Below, piece by piece: positions 1 to 8,008 of a DNA stretch of 13,985 nt (positions are counted from its first letter, which is position 1; the number at the start of each line of letters is the position of its first letter). The stretch spans positions 1 through 13,985 of the forward strand of contig DASSEW010000075.1 in NCBI GenBank assembly GCA_035695065.1, given 5' to 3'. A program made the translations under genes and the position numbers. Under the pieces are notes generated by a model. That model did no database searches and was not told the DNA's origin. It worked only from the letters and a program-made list of their open reading frames with translations. This DNA is from 66-474 sp035695065. GTDB taxonomy: Bacteria > Pseudomonadota > Gammaproteobacteria > Xanthomonadales > Rhodanobacteraceae.

Positions 1-1
1 C

Positions 2-283
2 GGCACCGGCGGCACCGACCACGGCACCGGCGGCGCGATGTTCCTCGCCGGCGGCGCGCTGCGCGGCGGGCGCGTGGCCGGCCAGTGGCCGGGCATCGGG
101 CGCGGCGAGCTGTACCAGGATCGCGACCTGCACGCGACCACCGACCTGCGCGCGGTGTTCAAGGGCGTGCTGGCGCCGCACCTGGGCCTGTCCGAATCGG
201 CATTGGAAACCGCCGTGTTCCCCGGCAGCGGCAAGGCGCGGCCGATCGAAAACCTGCTCGTGGATGCACGCGCCCGCGCGTGA
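2..283 (+). CDS. DUF1501 family protein, C-terminal fragment
   Basis: This is the last 93 codons of a gene that begins before the window; the frame is open from base 2 to the TGA at 281-283. The fragment starts GTGGTDHGTGGAM, continues with a GGALRGGRV stretch, then WPGIG, DLHATTDLRAVFKGVL and finally VFPG. That order (GTDHG, GGxxxGGRV, a WPG segment, DLxxTTDxRxV, VFPG near the end) is the usual C-terminus of DUF1501 proteins, which belong to the alkaline-phosphatase-like fold and are normally exported by the Tat pathway. The signal peptide would lie outside the window. DUF1501 genes often sit beside a DUF1800 gene, which cannot be checked here. Substrate and reaction are unknown for the family. 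The assignment rests on motif recognition alone. Confidence 0.8.
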   Translation, partial: GTGGTDHGTGGAMFLAGGALRGGRVAGQWPGIGRGELYQDRDLHATTDLRAVFKGVLAPHLGLSESALETAVFPGSGKARPIENLLVDARARA

Positions 284-328
284 ATCCGATTCGGGCAGAA
301 AGCGGAATTTTCGTGGGCAGCGGGGCGC

Positions 329-357
329 TTGACAGCCACTCACAAGCGGGGGAGAGT
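329..357 (+). promoter_or_regulatory. candidate sigma-70 promoter for the DUF4870 gene
   Basis: A perfect TTGACA lies at 329-334. Seventeen bases later is GAGAGT (352-357), which matches TATAAT at only three positions, so the -10 is poor. The start codon is about 25 nt beyond the expected transcription start. The rest of the 105-bp gap between the two plus-strand genes shows no convincing terminator, so read-through from the upstream gene is also possible. This is inference from two hexamers only. Confidence 0.3.
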
Positions 358-376
358 CTGACCCGCGTCCACATGT

Positions 377-383
377 AGGGGAG
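377..383 (+). promoter_or_regulatory. ribosome binding site of the DUF4870 gene
   Basis: AGGGGAG is followed by 5 nt and then ATG at 389. It is one of the few strong Shine-Dalgarno sequences in this window, and it fixes the start of the downstream gene. Confidence 0.75.
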
Positions 384-388
384 TTCAA

Positions 389-778
389 ATGAGTGTTCCG
401 CCGGAATCCGTCACACCGCCGCCTGCGCCTACCGCCGGCAGCAGTTCCGATGACCGCAACGTCGCGCTGATCACGCACTTGTCGGGCATCATCCTTGGCT
501 TCATCGTGCCGCTGATCGTGTGGTTGATCCACAAGGACCGTCCCGAAAAAGCATGGCTGACCAGCCAGGCCAAGGAAGCCCTGAATTTCCAGCTCACGTT
601 GTTGATCGGCTACGTGATCTGCTGGATCCTCGACATGACGATCATCCTGGCCTTGATCGGCGGCCCGCTGATGCTGCTGATCTGGATCGTGAACATCGTG
701 TTCTGCATCATCGCTGCCATCGCGACCAGCAAGGGCGAGAGCTATCGCTATCCGTTCGCGGTCCGTCTTATCAGCTGA
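389..778 (+). CDS. DUF4870 domain-containing small membrane protein (Tic20-like)
   Basis: This is a complete 129-aa protein. The first 24 or so residues are a Pro/Ser-rich cytoplasmic tail (PPESVTPPPAPTAG). Three hydrophobic segments follow, at about residues 26-48, 69-89 and 92-112. Between the first two lies the conserved QAKEALNFQ motif (60-68), which with the C-terminal YRYPFAVRLI identifies the DUF4870 family of bacterial inner-membrane proteins, distantly similar to plastid Tic20. The molecular role is unknown. The start is fixed by the AGGGGAG sequence 5 nt upstream; a longer start in this frame is not needed. The gene is the last on the plus strand and runs straight into the hairpin terminator at 797-829. 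Length and hydropathy are normal for the family. Confidence 0.85.
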   Translation: MSVPPESVTPPPAPTAGSSSDDRNVALITHLSGIILGFIVPLIVWLIHKDRPEKAWLTSQAKEALNFQLTLLIGYVICWILDMTIILALIGGPLMLLIWIVNIVFCIIAAIATSKGESYRYPFAVRLIS

Positions 779-796
779 CGACGCGCGGGTTGCGCC

Positions 797-829
797 AGAG
801 AAAAGGCGGGCCATGCCCGCCTTTTCTTT
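797..829. terminator. bidirectional intrinsic terminator
   Basis: The perfect 11-bp stem AAAAGGCGGGC (801-811) / GCCCGCCTTTT (815-825) has a CAT loop. It extends outward by G-C, A-T, a G-T wobble and A-T to 797/829. The right side ends CTTTTCTTTT, giving a T-rich tail for plus-strand transcripts; the left side gives AAAA, hence U-rich RNA on the minus strand. The hairpin lies 18 nt past the DUF4870 stop and directly against the ispA stop (830-832), so it can end both converging transcripts. Confidence 0.9.
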
Positions 830-1711
830 TCAACGATTGCGTTCCGCCACGTAGCGCGCCAGTTCCGCCAGGGGTGCTGCGCGTTCGCCCAGCGATTCGA
901 GCGAGGCGAGCGCCTCGTCCACCAGTTCGCGCAAGTGCGCGCGCGAGGCATCCATTCCGATGACGGACGGGAAGGTGGGTTTGGCGCTGGCCGCGTCCTT
1001 GCCCGCGGTCTTTCCCAGCGCATGGGTTTCGCCTTCCACGTCCAAAATGTCGTCGCGCACCTGGAAGGCGAGCCCGATCGCGTGGCCGTAGCGGTCCAGT
1101 GCATCCAGCATCCCTGAATCCATGCAGCCGGCGCTCAATGCGCCCAGCCGCACGCTGGCGCGGATCAGCGCGCCGGTCTTGTGCGCGTGCATGCGCTCCA
1201 GCGCCGGCAGGTCCAGGGTTCGGCCCACCGCGGCAAGATCCATGGCCTGGCCGCCGGCCATGCCTTGTGCGCCGCACGCTGCAGCGAGGACGCGCAGCAT
1301 TTCCAGTCGTTGCTCCGCGCCGATGATCGCGGTTTGCGAAGCCAGCACTTCGAACGCGAGCGCCTGCAACGCATCACCGGCGAGGATCGCGGTCGCCTCT
1401 CCGAACGCAACGTGGCAGGTCGGCCGGCCGCGGCGCAGGTCGTCGTCGTCCATGGAAGGCAGGTCGTCGTGGACCAGCGAATAGGCGTGGATCAGTTCGA
1501 CGGCGCAGGCCGGCGCATCCAGCGCATCCACTGCTGCGCCGAGGGCCGAGCCCGCGGCGTACACCAGCATCGGCCGCAGGCGCTTGCCGCCGCCCAGCAC
1601 GGCGTAGCGCATCGCGCGCACCAGCTCCACCGGCTCGCTGCCGTCGGCCGGCAGCATCCGCGCCAGCGCGGCATCCGCGCGCGCGACGAAGACGGCGAGT
1701 TCGCTGTTCAC
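830..1711 (-). CDS. ispA: (2E,6E)-farnesyl diphosphate synthase (polyprenyl synthetase family)
   Basis: This 293-aa cytosolic prenyltransferase condenses isopentenyl diphosphate with dimethylallyl and geranyl diphosphate to give farnesyl diphosphate, the precursor of undecaprenyl phosphate and quinone side chains. Visible signatures are GGGKRLRP (40-47, isopentenyl diphosphate binding), the first Asp-rich motif DDLPSMDDDDLRRG (82-95), MAGGQAMDL (151-159), HKTG (177-180), and the second Asp-rich motif FQVRDDILD (216-224) followed by GKDAASAKPTFPS. The start is a GTG at 1711-1709 that overlaps the xseB stop by 4 nt (GTGA), implying coupled translation. The xseB-ispA pair is classical in gammaproteobacteria. 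Length is close to the 299 aa of E. coli IspA. A geranylgeranyl product cannot be excluded from sequence alone. The often-linked dxs gene is not present; a terminator follows directly. Confidence 0.95.
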   Translation of the reverse strand: MNSELAVFVARADAALARMLPADGSEPVELVRAMRYAVLGGGKRLRPMLVYAAGSALGAAVDALDAPACAVELIHAYSLVHDDLPSMDDDDLRRGRPTCHVAFGEATAILAGDALQALAFEVLASQTAIIGAEQRLEMLRVLAAACGAQGMAGGQAMDLAAVGRTLDLPALERMHAHKTGALIRASVRLGALSAGCMDSGMLDALDRYGHAIGLAFQVRDDILDVEGETHALGKTAGKDAASAKPTFPSVIGMDASRAHLRELVDEALASLESLGERAAPLAELARYVAERNR

Positions 1712-1977
1712 TCGTCTGCTTCGAAATCTTCAGCGCTGTCGGGATCGGCGGGATCGAGCAGCAGCTTCACGCGAAGTTCGGCCTGTTCCAGCGCGTTCTG
1801 GCAATTGCGGAACAGGGCGATCCCGCGCTCGAACGAACGCAGTGATTCGTCGAGGCTCAGCTCGCCGCCTTCCATTTTCGCGACCAGCTGTTCGAGTTCG
1901 TCCAGCGACTGTTCGAACTGCGCGATCGAGGAAGTTTCGGGGGCGGTTTCGGCGGGCGGGGAAGGAGATTTGGCCAT
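1708..1977 (-). CDS. xseB: exodeoxyribonuclease VII small subunit
   Basis: This 89-aa protein is the small subunit of exonuclease VII, which degrades single-stranded DNA to oligonucleotides together with the catalytic XseA subunit (not in this window). The family signature is clear: FEQSLDELEQLVAKMEGGE (about 21-39), then LSLDESLRSFERGIALFRNCQNAL in two pieces, and LEQAELRVKLLL (63-74). The whole middle is expected to form a helical hairpin or coiled coil. The first 15 residues (Ala/Pro/Ser-rich) and the acidic C-terminal tail are low-complexity and probably disordered. It starts with ATG 31 nt after the tilS stop, with no clear Shine-Dalgarno sequence, and overlaps ispA by 4 nt. The length is typical of the family. 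Confidence 0.95.
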   Translation of the reverse strand: MAKSPSPPAETAPETSSIAQFEQSLDELEQLVAKMEGGELSLDESLRSFERGIALFRNCQNALEQAELRVKLLLDPADPDSAEDFEADE

Positions 1978-2008
1978 GCGCGCACGCTAGCGCAGCGGTC
2001 GAACCGAA

Positions 2009-3334
2009 TCAATCGGGGCGTTGCCATCGTGGGCGTGCTCCGATGCGCTCGAACAATGTCTGCCCTTCGGCGCTCGCCCACAGATCCGCCACCGCGATCA
2101 ATGTTTCGTTGCGGAAGATCAGCGGAATCCGCGAGCGCCGCCACGGCGGGATCCCGGCGCGTTGCAGCAGGTCGCGCAACTCGCGCGTGTGGACGTCGCC
2201 CGCGGGTTTGATCCGTTCGCCGCCTTTCCGGAAGCGCACCTGCAGCGGCGGATCGAGTGGATGCAATGGCGGGTTGCCGGACGCATCCGACAAGGCAAGC
2301 GTTCCGCCGCAGGGCAGTTGCAGGACTTCGCCGTTCCATGCCGATTCCCATTCGCGGGGAATTTCGTTGCCGTCCGATGGCGCCATCGCATGCAGCGCGC
2401 CGCGCCAGGCGCGCACTTCAGCACCCGGCCAGGCGATTCGCGGAACGTGATCTTCGCGCGCTTGGTCCACCTGACGATGCAATTCCCGCAGTTGCGCGCG
2501 CGCGGGTGCGGGCAGGTTCCGGCCGTGCAGCCAGCGTTCCAGCACCAGCGCGCACAGCGCATCGGGCAGGGCGCTCCAGGCCGCGGCATCGAGCGTTCCG
2601 CCATCGCGAACCAGCGACCGCAAAGTGGTCGCGACTGATGCATCCAGATGCTCCGCGGTGCCCCGGCACGATTCCGCGGTGTGCAGGATGGACTGCGTGG
2701 CGTGCGGCCAGTGTTCGTGCAGGCGCGGCAGGATTTCCGAGCGCAGGAAATTGCGCGAGAGCGAGGTATCCGCGTTCGAAGGATCCTCGATGCATTGCAG
2801 CCCGTGCGCGGCGACGTAGTCGCGCAACGTGGCGCGCGCTGTCCCCAGCAGAGGACGCCATAGCGTGCCGTCGCCGAGTGGGCGCCGCTCGCGCATGCCG
2901 GCCAGCCCGTGCGGCCCGGCGCCGCGCAACAGTTTCAGCAGAACCGTTTCGACCTGGTCTTCGCGATGGTGCGCCAACGCCAGCCATTCGCCATGACGCA
3001 GGTTCAGCGCGAAGGCTTCATATCGTGCGCGCCGTGCCGCGGCTTCCATTCCCTCGCCGCGTGCGTGTTCCACCCGCACCCGGAAGATTTCGATCGGCAC
3101 CTCCAGCTTTTCGCAAAAACGCCGGCAGTGCTCCGCCCAGCGCGCGCTGTCCGCGTGCAAACCGTGGTCAACGTGCAACGCGCGCAGTCCGCGCGCGCGC
3201 GCATCCGGCAACTGCGTCAGTGCGTGAAGCAGCGCGGTCGAATCCGCGCCGCCGGAGAAGGCCACGCACACCGCCTGCACCGGCAAATCGGTCAGGGATT
3301 GGCGAAGCGTGGCAACGAGCAGGGCGTCGTCCAT
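2009..3334 (-). CDS. tilS: tRNA(Ile)-lysidine synthase
   Basis: This 441-aa essential tRNA-modifying enzyme converts C34 of the tRNA(Ile) CAU anticodon to lysidine using ATP and lysine, so that the tRNA reads AUA. The N-terminal PP-loop ATPase shows SGGADS (27-32), LHVDHGLH (53-60), the AHHREDQVET block (121-130), DPSN (184-187) and RNFLR (194-198). A middle helical domain covers about 215-320. The C-terminal TilS domain is recognised by VRFRKGGERIKP (366-377), RELRDLLQRAGIPPW (384-398) and IPLIFRNETLIAVADLW (403-419). Length matches the E. coli enzyme (432 aa). It lies 38 nt after accA and 31 nt before xseB, so it is probably co-transcribed with both. No convincing Shine-Dalgarno sequence precedes the ATG. 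Confidence 0.96.
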   Translation of the reverse strand: MDDALLVATLRQSLTDLPVQAVCVAFSGGADSTALLHALTQLPDARARGLRALHVDHGLHADSARWAEHCRRFCEKLEVPIEIFRVRVEHARGEGMEAAARRARYEAFALNLRHGEWLALAHHREDQVETVLLKLLRGAGPHGLAGMRERRPLGDGTLWRPLLGTARATLRDYVAAHGLQCIEDPSNADTSLSRNFLRSEILPRLHEHWPHATQSILHTAESCRGTAEHLDASVATTLRSLVRDGGTLDAAAWSALPDALCALVLERWLHGRNLPAPARAQLRELHRQVDQAREDHVPRIAWPGAEVRAWRGALHAMAPSDGNEIPREWESAWNGEVLQLPCGGTLALSDASGNPPLHPLDPPLQVRFRKGGERIKPAGDVHTRELRDLLQRAGIPPWRRSRIPLIFRNETLIAVADLWASAEGQTLFERIGARPRWQRPD

Positions 3335-3372
3335 GCGCGCCGATGGTAACGCCTGGCGGATTGGGCAGACGC

Positions 3373-4329
3373 TCAGCTCTGATAGGCGCCGTACCGGCGC
3401 AGCCGTTGATAACGCTGTTCGAGCAGCGCATCAGTCGGCAATTGTTCGAGCGCATCGACCTCGTTCAGCAGCACGGCTTTCAGGCGACGCGCCATCGCTT
3501 TCGGATTGCGGTGCGCGCCGCCGGTGGGCTCGCGCACGATCTTGTCCACGAGGCCCAGTTCCTTCAGCCGCGGCGCGGTGAGGCCCAGCGCCTCGGCCGC
3601 GTCACGCGCCTTGTCCGCGCTCTTCCAGAGGATCGAGGCGCAGCCTTCCGGCGAGATCACCGAATAGGTCGAGTACTGCAACATGATCGTGCGGTCGCCG
3701 ACACCGATCGCCAGTGCGCCACCGGAGCCGCCTTCGCCGATCACGGTGCACACGATAGGCGTGCGCAGTTCGGCCATTTCCAGCAGGTTGCGTGCGATCG
3801 CTTCCGACTGACCGCGCTCTTCGGCGCCGACGCCCGGGTACGCACCGGGGGTGTCGATGAAGGTGAGCAGCGGAAGTTTGAAGCGCTCGGCCATCTTCAT
3901 CAGCCGCAGCGCCTTGCGATAGCCCTCCGGGCGCGGCATGCCGAAATTGCGCCGCACCTTGGACTTGATGTCGCGGCCCTTCTGGTGGCCGATGATCATC
4001 ACGGCGCGGCCGTTGATGCGCCCCAGCCCGCCGACAATGGCGGGGTCATCCGCGTACATGCGATCCCCGGCGAGTTCGTGGAACTCATCGCAGATCGTCT
4101 CGATGTAGTCGTTGGTGTACGGCCGGCCCGGATGGCGCGAGAGTTGCGTGACCTGCCAGGGCGTCAGGTTCTTGAAGATGTCGGCGGTCTTGATGCGCAG
4201 CTTGTCGCGCAATTTGCCGATCTCGTCGCTGATGTCGAGGGCATTGCCCTGGCCGGCATGCGTCAACTCCTGGATCTTGGCGTCCAGTTCGGCGATCGGC
4301 TGCTCGAAATCGAGGAAGTTGGGGTTCAT
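3373..4329 (-). CDS. accA: acetyl-CoA carboxylase carboxyltransferase subunit alpha
   Basis: This 318-aa subunit pairs with AccD to transfer the carboxyl group from biotin-AccB to acetyl-CoA, giving malonyl-CoA, the committed step of fatty-acid synthesis. Diagnostic blocks are FLDFEQPIAELDAKI near the N-terminus, HPGRPYTNDYI (66-76), GRINGRAVMIIGHQKGR (103-119), FIDTPGAYPGVGAEERGQSEAIA (158-179, written here across the crotonase-fold core) and GEGGSGGALAIG (198-209), which forms the oxyanion region. Length is that of the family (E. coli 319 aa). It is the first gene after a perfect -10 box and is followed closely by tilS. No zinc ribbon is expected, since that lies in AccD. No Shine-Dalgarno sequence is visible; the predicted leader is only about 20 nt. 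Confidence 0.97.
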   Translation of the reverse strand: MNPNFLDFEQPIAELDAKIQELTHAGQGNALDISDEIGKLRDKLRIKTADIFKNLTPWQVTQLSRHPGRPYTNDYIETICDEFHELAGDRMYADDPAIVGGLGRINGRAVMIIGHQKGRDIKSKVRRNFGMPRPEGYRKALRLMKMAERFKLPLLTFIDTPGAYPGVGAEERGQSEAIARNLLEMAELRTPIVCTVIGEGGSGGALAIGVGDRTIMLQYSTYSVISPEGCASILWKSADKARDAAEALGLTAPRLKELGLVDKIVREPTGGAHRNPKAMARRLKAVLLNEVDALEQLPTDALLEQRYQRLRRYGAYQS

Positions 4330-4357
4330 GCGGGACGGCGCAGGGGCAAAGCCCGCG

Positions 4358-4386
4358 ATTATACCCGGCCAGGCGAGCGGGATCGG
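4358..4386 (-). promoter_or_regulatory. promoter of accA (-tilS-xseB-ispA)
   Basis: Read on the minus strand, a perfect TATAAT occupies 4363-4358 in the context GGGTATAATCGCGG. The expected start of transcription is near 4351, about 22 nt before the accA ATG. At 17-nt spacing the -35 position (4386-4381) reads CCGATC, which is poor, so the strength must come from the -10 or an activator. The -35 position touches the edge of the REPIN-like repeat at 4386-4438. Confidence 0.65.
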
Positions 4387-4438
4387 TAGGGCGGGCAGTG
4401 CCCGCCGGCAACCGGAACGCGGACGGGGTCCGCCCTAC
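4386..4438. repeat. REPIN-like inverted pair of GTAG-headed REP palindromes
   Basis: The left unit starts GTAG (4386-4389) and is followed by a GGCGGGC-AGT-GCCCGCC hairpin (4390-4406). The right unit, on the other strand, starts GTAG (4438-4435) and carries a GCGGAC/GTCCGC hairpin (4419-4424 and 4428-4433) with a 3-nt loop. The outer ends GTAGGGCGG (4386-4394) and CCGCCCTAC (4430-4438) are exact reverse complements. A tetranucleotide GTAG head followed by a palindrome, in an inverted doublet, is the known architecture of REP/REPIN elements mobilised by RAYT transposases in Stenotrophomonas and relatives. No RAYT gene is present here. The right unit overlaps the end of dnaE and may also help to end its transcript, though no T-tract follows. 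Confidence 0.7.
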
Positions 4439-7400
4439 GCGGGTCGCGCCATGGTGGGCGCCACGCTCTGTACGCCGGGCAACTCGTTGAGCGCGCGCAG
4501 CAGGTCGGTGGTGACGCGTACGCGCCAGTCCTCGCCCAGCTCAAGGTCGGCGCAGCCCTGGGCGTTGCGGTAGCCGCTCAGCAGCAGCCGAGTGGCGCCG
4601 CCGCGATGGCCGTTGATCGCGCGCTTCAGCGAATCCACGAACGGCGGGCCGATGCCATTCACGCCGAGTCGCAGCACGCGGGTATGCGCCGCGCAGGCCT
4701 CATCCAGCGTCCACACGCGGCGCGCGCGCAGTTGCAACTCGCCGCTGAAATCATCCAGCGCCAGCCCACCCTCGACGACAAGCATGGCGTCCTTGGCCAG
4801 CAGGTGTGCGTAGTCGGCGAAGGCTTCGCGGAAGAAGCTCACTTCGACGTGGCCGCTCCAATCCTCGAATTGCACGAATGCGGCGGAGTCGCCGCGTCGG
4901 CGCTGCAGCGTGACCATGCCGCCGATCGTCCACGGCGTTTCCTGCGCGCGCCGGAAACGGTTGCCATCGTCGTTGTCGCGTTTTGCTGGAGGCGTGTAGC
5001 GCTGCGCGATCTCGCCGAGCGGGCAGTTCGTGAGTTGCGCCAGCACCTCGCGCCAGGGATCGGTGGGATGGCCGGAGAAGTAATGTCCCAGCGTCGCGCG
5101 CTCGCCGGCGAGCTTGCGCTCCAGCGACCAGTCCGGCTGCTCGGCAACATGGATCACCGGCGTTTCGGCCGCGGCGCTCGCGGCCATGCCGAACATGTCG
5201 TTCTGGCCGGCGGCGCGATCGCGCTGGTGCTGTTCGGCTGCGCGCACCGCTTCCGGCAATTGCGCCATCAGGGTCGCGCGATTGGTCGCGAGCGCATCGC
5301 ATGCGCCCGACTGGATCAGCGCTTCCAGCGCGCGCTTGTTGAGCTTGCCCGGATCCACGCGCGCGCAGAGATCGGCAAGGTCGCGGAACGGCCCGGCCTT
5401 TTCGCGTTCTTCGACAATCGCGTCGCATACCGCGCGGCCCACGCCCTTGATCGCGCCGATGCCGTAACGGATGGTGCGGTCCTCGATCGCGGCGAAGCGA
5501 TAGCCGGAAGCGTTCACATCGGGCGGCAGCACCGCGACTTCATGCGCGCGCACATCCACGAGGAACTGCGCGAGCTTGTCGGTGTTGTCCATTTCCGCCG
5601 ACATCGTCGCGGCCATGAACTCGGCGGGGTAATGCGTCTTCAGCCACGCGGTCTGGTAGGCGACCAGCGAATAGGCCGCGGCGTGCGACTTGTTGAAGCC
5701 GTAGCCTGCGAACTTCTCCATCTGGTCGAAGATCGCATCGGCCTTGCGCTCGTCGAGTCCGTTGGCCGCGGCGCCGGTGCGGAACTTGGCGCGCTCCTTG
5801 GCCATCTCCTCGACTTTCTTCTTGCCCATCGCGCGGCGCAGCAGGTCGGCGCCGCCCAGCGTGTAGCCGCCGACGATCTGCGCCATCTGCATCACCTGCT
5901 CCTGGTAGACCATGATTCCGTAGGTCTCTTTCAGGATCGGCTCGACGCGCGGATCGGGATATTGCACTTCCTCGCGCCCGTGCTTGCGCGCGACGTAACT
6001 GGGGATCAGGTCCATCGGACCGGGGCGGAACAGCGCGTTCAGCGCGATCAGGTCCTCGAAGCGGTCGGGCTTCGCGTCCTTCAGCAGCCGCTGCATGCCG
6101 CCGCCTTCAAACTGGAAGATCGCGCCCGTGTCGGCGCGCGAGAAGAGTTCATAGACCGCAGGGTCGCCCAGCGGAAGCTTGGCGACCTCGAGCGGCGCTT
6201 CGCCCTTGCGTTCGCGTTTGGCATTGATCGCCGCGACCGCCCAGTCGATGATCGTGAGCGTGCGCAGGCCGAGGAAGTCGAACTTCACCAGGCCGACCGC
6301 TTCAACGTCGTCCTTGTCGAATTGCGTGACCACGCCACTGCCGCCGGCTTCGCAATACAGTGGCGCGAAATCGGTGAGCGCGGAAGGCGCGATCACCACG
6401 CCGCCGGCGTGCTTGCCGGCGTTGCGGGTGATGCCTTCCAGCTTCAGCGCGAGGTCGATCAGCGTGCGCGCTTCCTCGTCGTTGTCATACAGATCGCAGA
6501 ACTCGCGCACGATGCGATCGGATTCCTTGCGCGATTTCTCGCTGCGGCCGAGCGCGTCTTCCAGCGTCAGGTCCAGCGGCATTTTCGGGATCAGCTTGGC
6601 GATGCCGTCCACCTGCCCGTAGGGCATGCCGAGCACGCGCCCGCAGTCGCGCAGCACGGCCTTGGCCGCCATCGTGCCGTAGGTGATGATCTGGCTGACC
6701 TGGTCGCGGCCGTAGGCGTCGGCCACGTACTCGATCACGCGGTCGCGGCCTTCCATGCAGAAATCGATGTCGAAGTCGGGCATCGAGATGCGTTCGGGAT
6801 TGAGGAATCGCTCGAACAGCAACTCGAAACGCAACGGATCGAGATCGGTGATGCCGAGGCTCCACGCCACCAGGGAACCCGCGCCGGAACCGCGGCCCGG
6901 GCCGACCGGGATGTCGTGCGCTTTCGCCCAGCCGATGAAGTCGGCCACGATCAGGAAGTAGCCGGGGAAGCCCATCCGCACGATGGTGTCGAGCTCGGCC
7001 TCCAGTCGTTGGTCGTAGGCTTCGCGCGAAAAGCCCGGCGCAAGCCCATGTTCATCCAGGTGCTTTTGCAGGCCGGCTCGCGCGGTTTCGCCGATCCAGG
7101 ATTCCAGCGTGTGCTGCGCCGGCACCGGGAAGGCGGGCAGGTAGTACTTGCCGAAGGAGAGTTCGAGATTGCAGCGTTTGGCCAGCTCGACGCTGTTTTC
7201 CAGCGCGGAGGGGACATCGGCGAACAGCTCGGCCATCATGTCGGCCGGCTTCAGCCATTGCTCGGGCGAATACTCGCGCGTGCGGCGCGGATCGGACAGC
7301 TGCTGGCCCTGCTGGATGCACACGCGCGCCTCGTGCGCTTCGTAATCGTCCGCCTCGAGAAACCGCACGTCGTTGCTGGCGATCACCGGCAAGTCGAGCG

Positions 7401-8007
7401 CAGCGGCAAGCTGCAAGGCTTGCGCGTTGAACGCTTCCTCGCCGTCACGACGCGTGCGCGTCAGTTCGAGATACAGGCGTTCGTCGAAACTCGTGCGCAG
7501 GCGATCCAGCCGCGCGCGGGCATCATCCGCGCGACCGGCCAGCAACAGGCGACCGGCTTCGCTCTCGCGGCCGGCGAGCGCGATCAGGCCCTGGTGCGAT
7601 TCGAGCAGCCAATCCAGTTCCAGCAATGCGCGACCGCCATGCTGGCCTTCGCGCCATGCGCGCGACACCAGCCGCGACAGATTGAGATAACCGGCGCGGT
7701 TCTCGCACAGCACGGTCAGGCGGTGCGGACGCTGCATGTCGGCCGGGTCCGCGATCCACAGGTCGCAGCCGGCGATCGGCTTGATGCCCGCGTACTCGGC
7801 CGCGCGGTAGAACTTGATCAGCGCGAACAGGTTGGAATCGTCGGTCAGCGCCAGCGCCGGCATCTGCAATTCCACCGCCCGCGAAATCAGGTTCGGCCGT
7901 GGAGCCTTGGCGGGGTCGCCGTACTCCGGTTTCTCCGGCAAGCGGATCAGCGAGTCGCACAGCGAATATTCGCTGTGCAGGCGAGGGTGGATGTAGCGGA
8001 TCGGCAT
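4435..8007 (-). CDS. dnaE: DNA polymerase III subunit alpha
   Basis: This 1190-aa replicative polymerase catalytic subunit shows the normal domain order. The PHP domain comes first (HPRLHSEYSL at 7-16). The polymerase core carries GPGRGSGAGSLVAWSLGITD (369-388), PDFDIDFC (410-417; D411 and D413 match the catalytic D401/D403 of E. coli), GRDQVSQIITYGTMAAKAV, KHAGGVVIAP (532-541) and VKFDFLGLRTLTI (574-586; D577 matches D555). ALFRPGPMDLIP, MVYQEQVMQMA and GYGFNKSHAAAYSLVAYQTAWLK follow in order. The helix-hairpin-helix region is at about 849-860. QNDMF (935-939) fits the internal beta-clamp-binding pentapeptide. An OB fold follows at about 1027-1100. E. coli DnaE is 1160 aa, so length is normal. 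The TAG stop is part of the GTAG head of the adjacent repeat. No Shine-Dalgarno sequence is present; a hairpin ends one base before the ATG. Confidence 0.98.
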   Translation of the reverse strand: MPIRYIHPRLHSEYSLCDSLIRLPEKPEYGDPAKAPRPNLISRAVELQMPALALTDDSNLFALIKFYRAAEYAGIKPIAGCDLWIADPADMQRPHRLTVLCENRAGYLNLSRLVSRAWREGQHGGRALLELDWLLESHQGLIALAGRESEAGRLLLAGRADDARARLDRLRTSFDERLYLELTRTRRDGEEAFNAQALQLAAALDLPVIASNDVRFLEADDYEAHEARVCIQQGQQLSDPRRTREYSPEQWLKPADMMAELFADVPSALENSVELAKRCNLELSFGKYYLPAFPVPAQHTLESWIGETARAGLQKHLDEHGLAPGFSREAYDQRLEAELDTIVRMGFPGYFLIVADFIGWAKAHDIPVGPGRGSGAGSLVAWSLGITDLDPLRFELLFERFLNPERISMPDFDIDFCMEGRDRVIEYVADAYGRDQVSQIITYGTMAAKAVLRDCGRVLGMPYGQVDGIAKLIPKMPLDLTLEDALGRSEKSRKESDRIVREFCDLYDNDEEARTLIDLALKLEGITRNAGKHAGGVVIAPSALTDFAPLYCEAGGSGVVTQFDKDDVEAVGLVKFDFLGLRTLTIIDWAVAAINAKRERKGEAPLEVAKLPLGDPAVYELFSRADTGAIFQFEGGGMQRLLKDAKPDRFEDLIALNALFRPGPMDLIPSYVARKHGREEVQYPDPRVEPILKETYGIMVYQEQVMQMAQIVGGYTLGGADLLRRAMGKKKVEEMAKERAKFRTGAAANGLDERKADAIFDQMEKFAGYGFNKSHAAAYSLVAYQTAWLKTHYPAEFMAATMSAEMDNTDKLAQFLVDVRAHEVAVLPPDVNASGYRFAAIEDRTIRYGIGAIKGVGRAVCDAIVEEREKAGPFRDLADLCARVDPGKLNKRALEALIQSGACDALATNRATLMAQLPEAVRAAEQHQRDRAAGQNDMFGMAASAAAETPVIHVAEQPDWSLERKLAGERATLGHYFSGHPTDPWREVLAQLTNCPLGEIAQRYTPPAKRDNDDGNRFRRAQETPWTIGGMVTLQRRRGDSAAFVQFEDWSGHVEVSFFREAFADYAHLLAKDAMLVVEGGLALDDFSGELQLRARRVWTLDEACAAHTRVLRLGVNGIGPPFVDSLKRAINGHRGGATRLLLSGYRNAQGCADLELGEDWRVRVTTDLLRALNELPGVQSVAPTMARPA

Positions 8008-8008
8008 G

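Noticed and set aside
2257..4389. A 710-codon plus-strand open frame opposite tilS and accA
   Set aside because: It is the same kind of antisense artefact, running across two unrelated real genes and the gap between them, with an Arg/Pro/Ala-rich translation.
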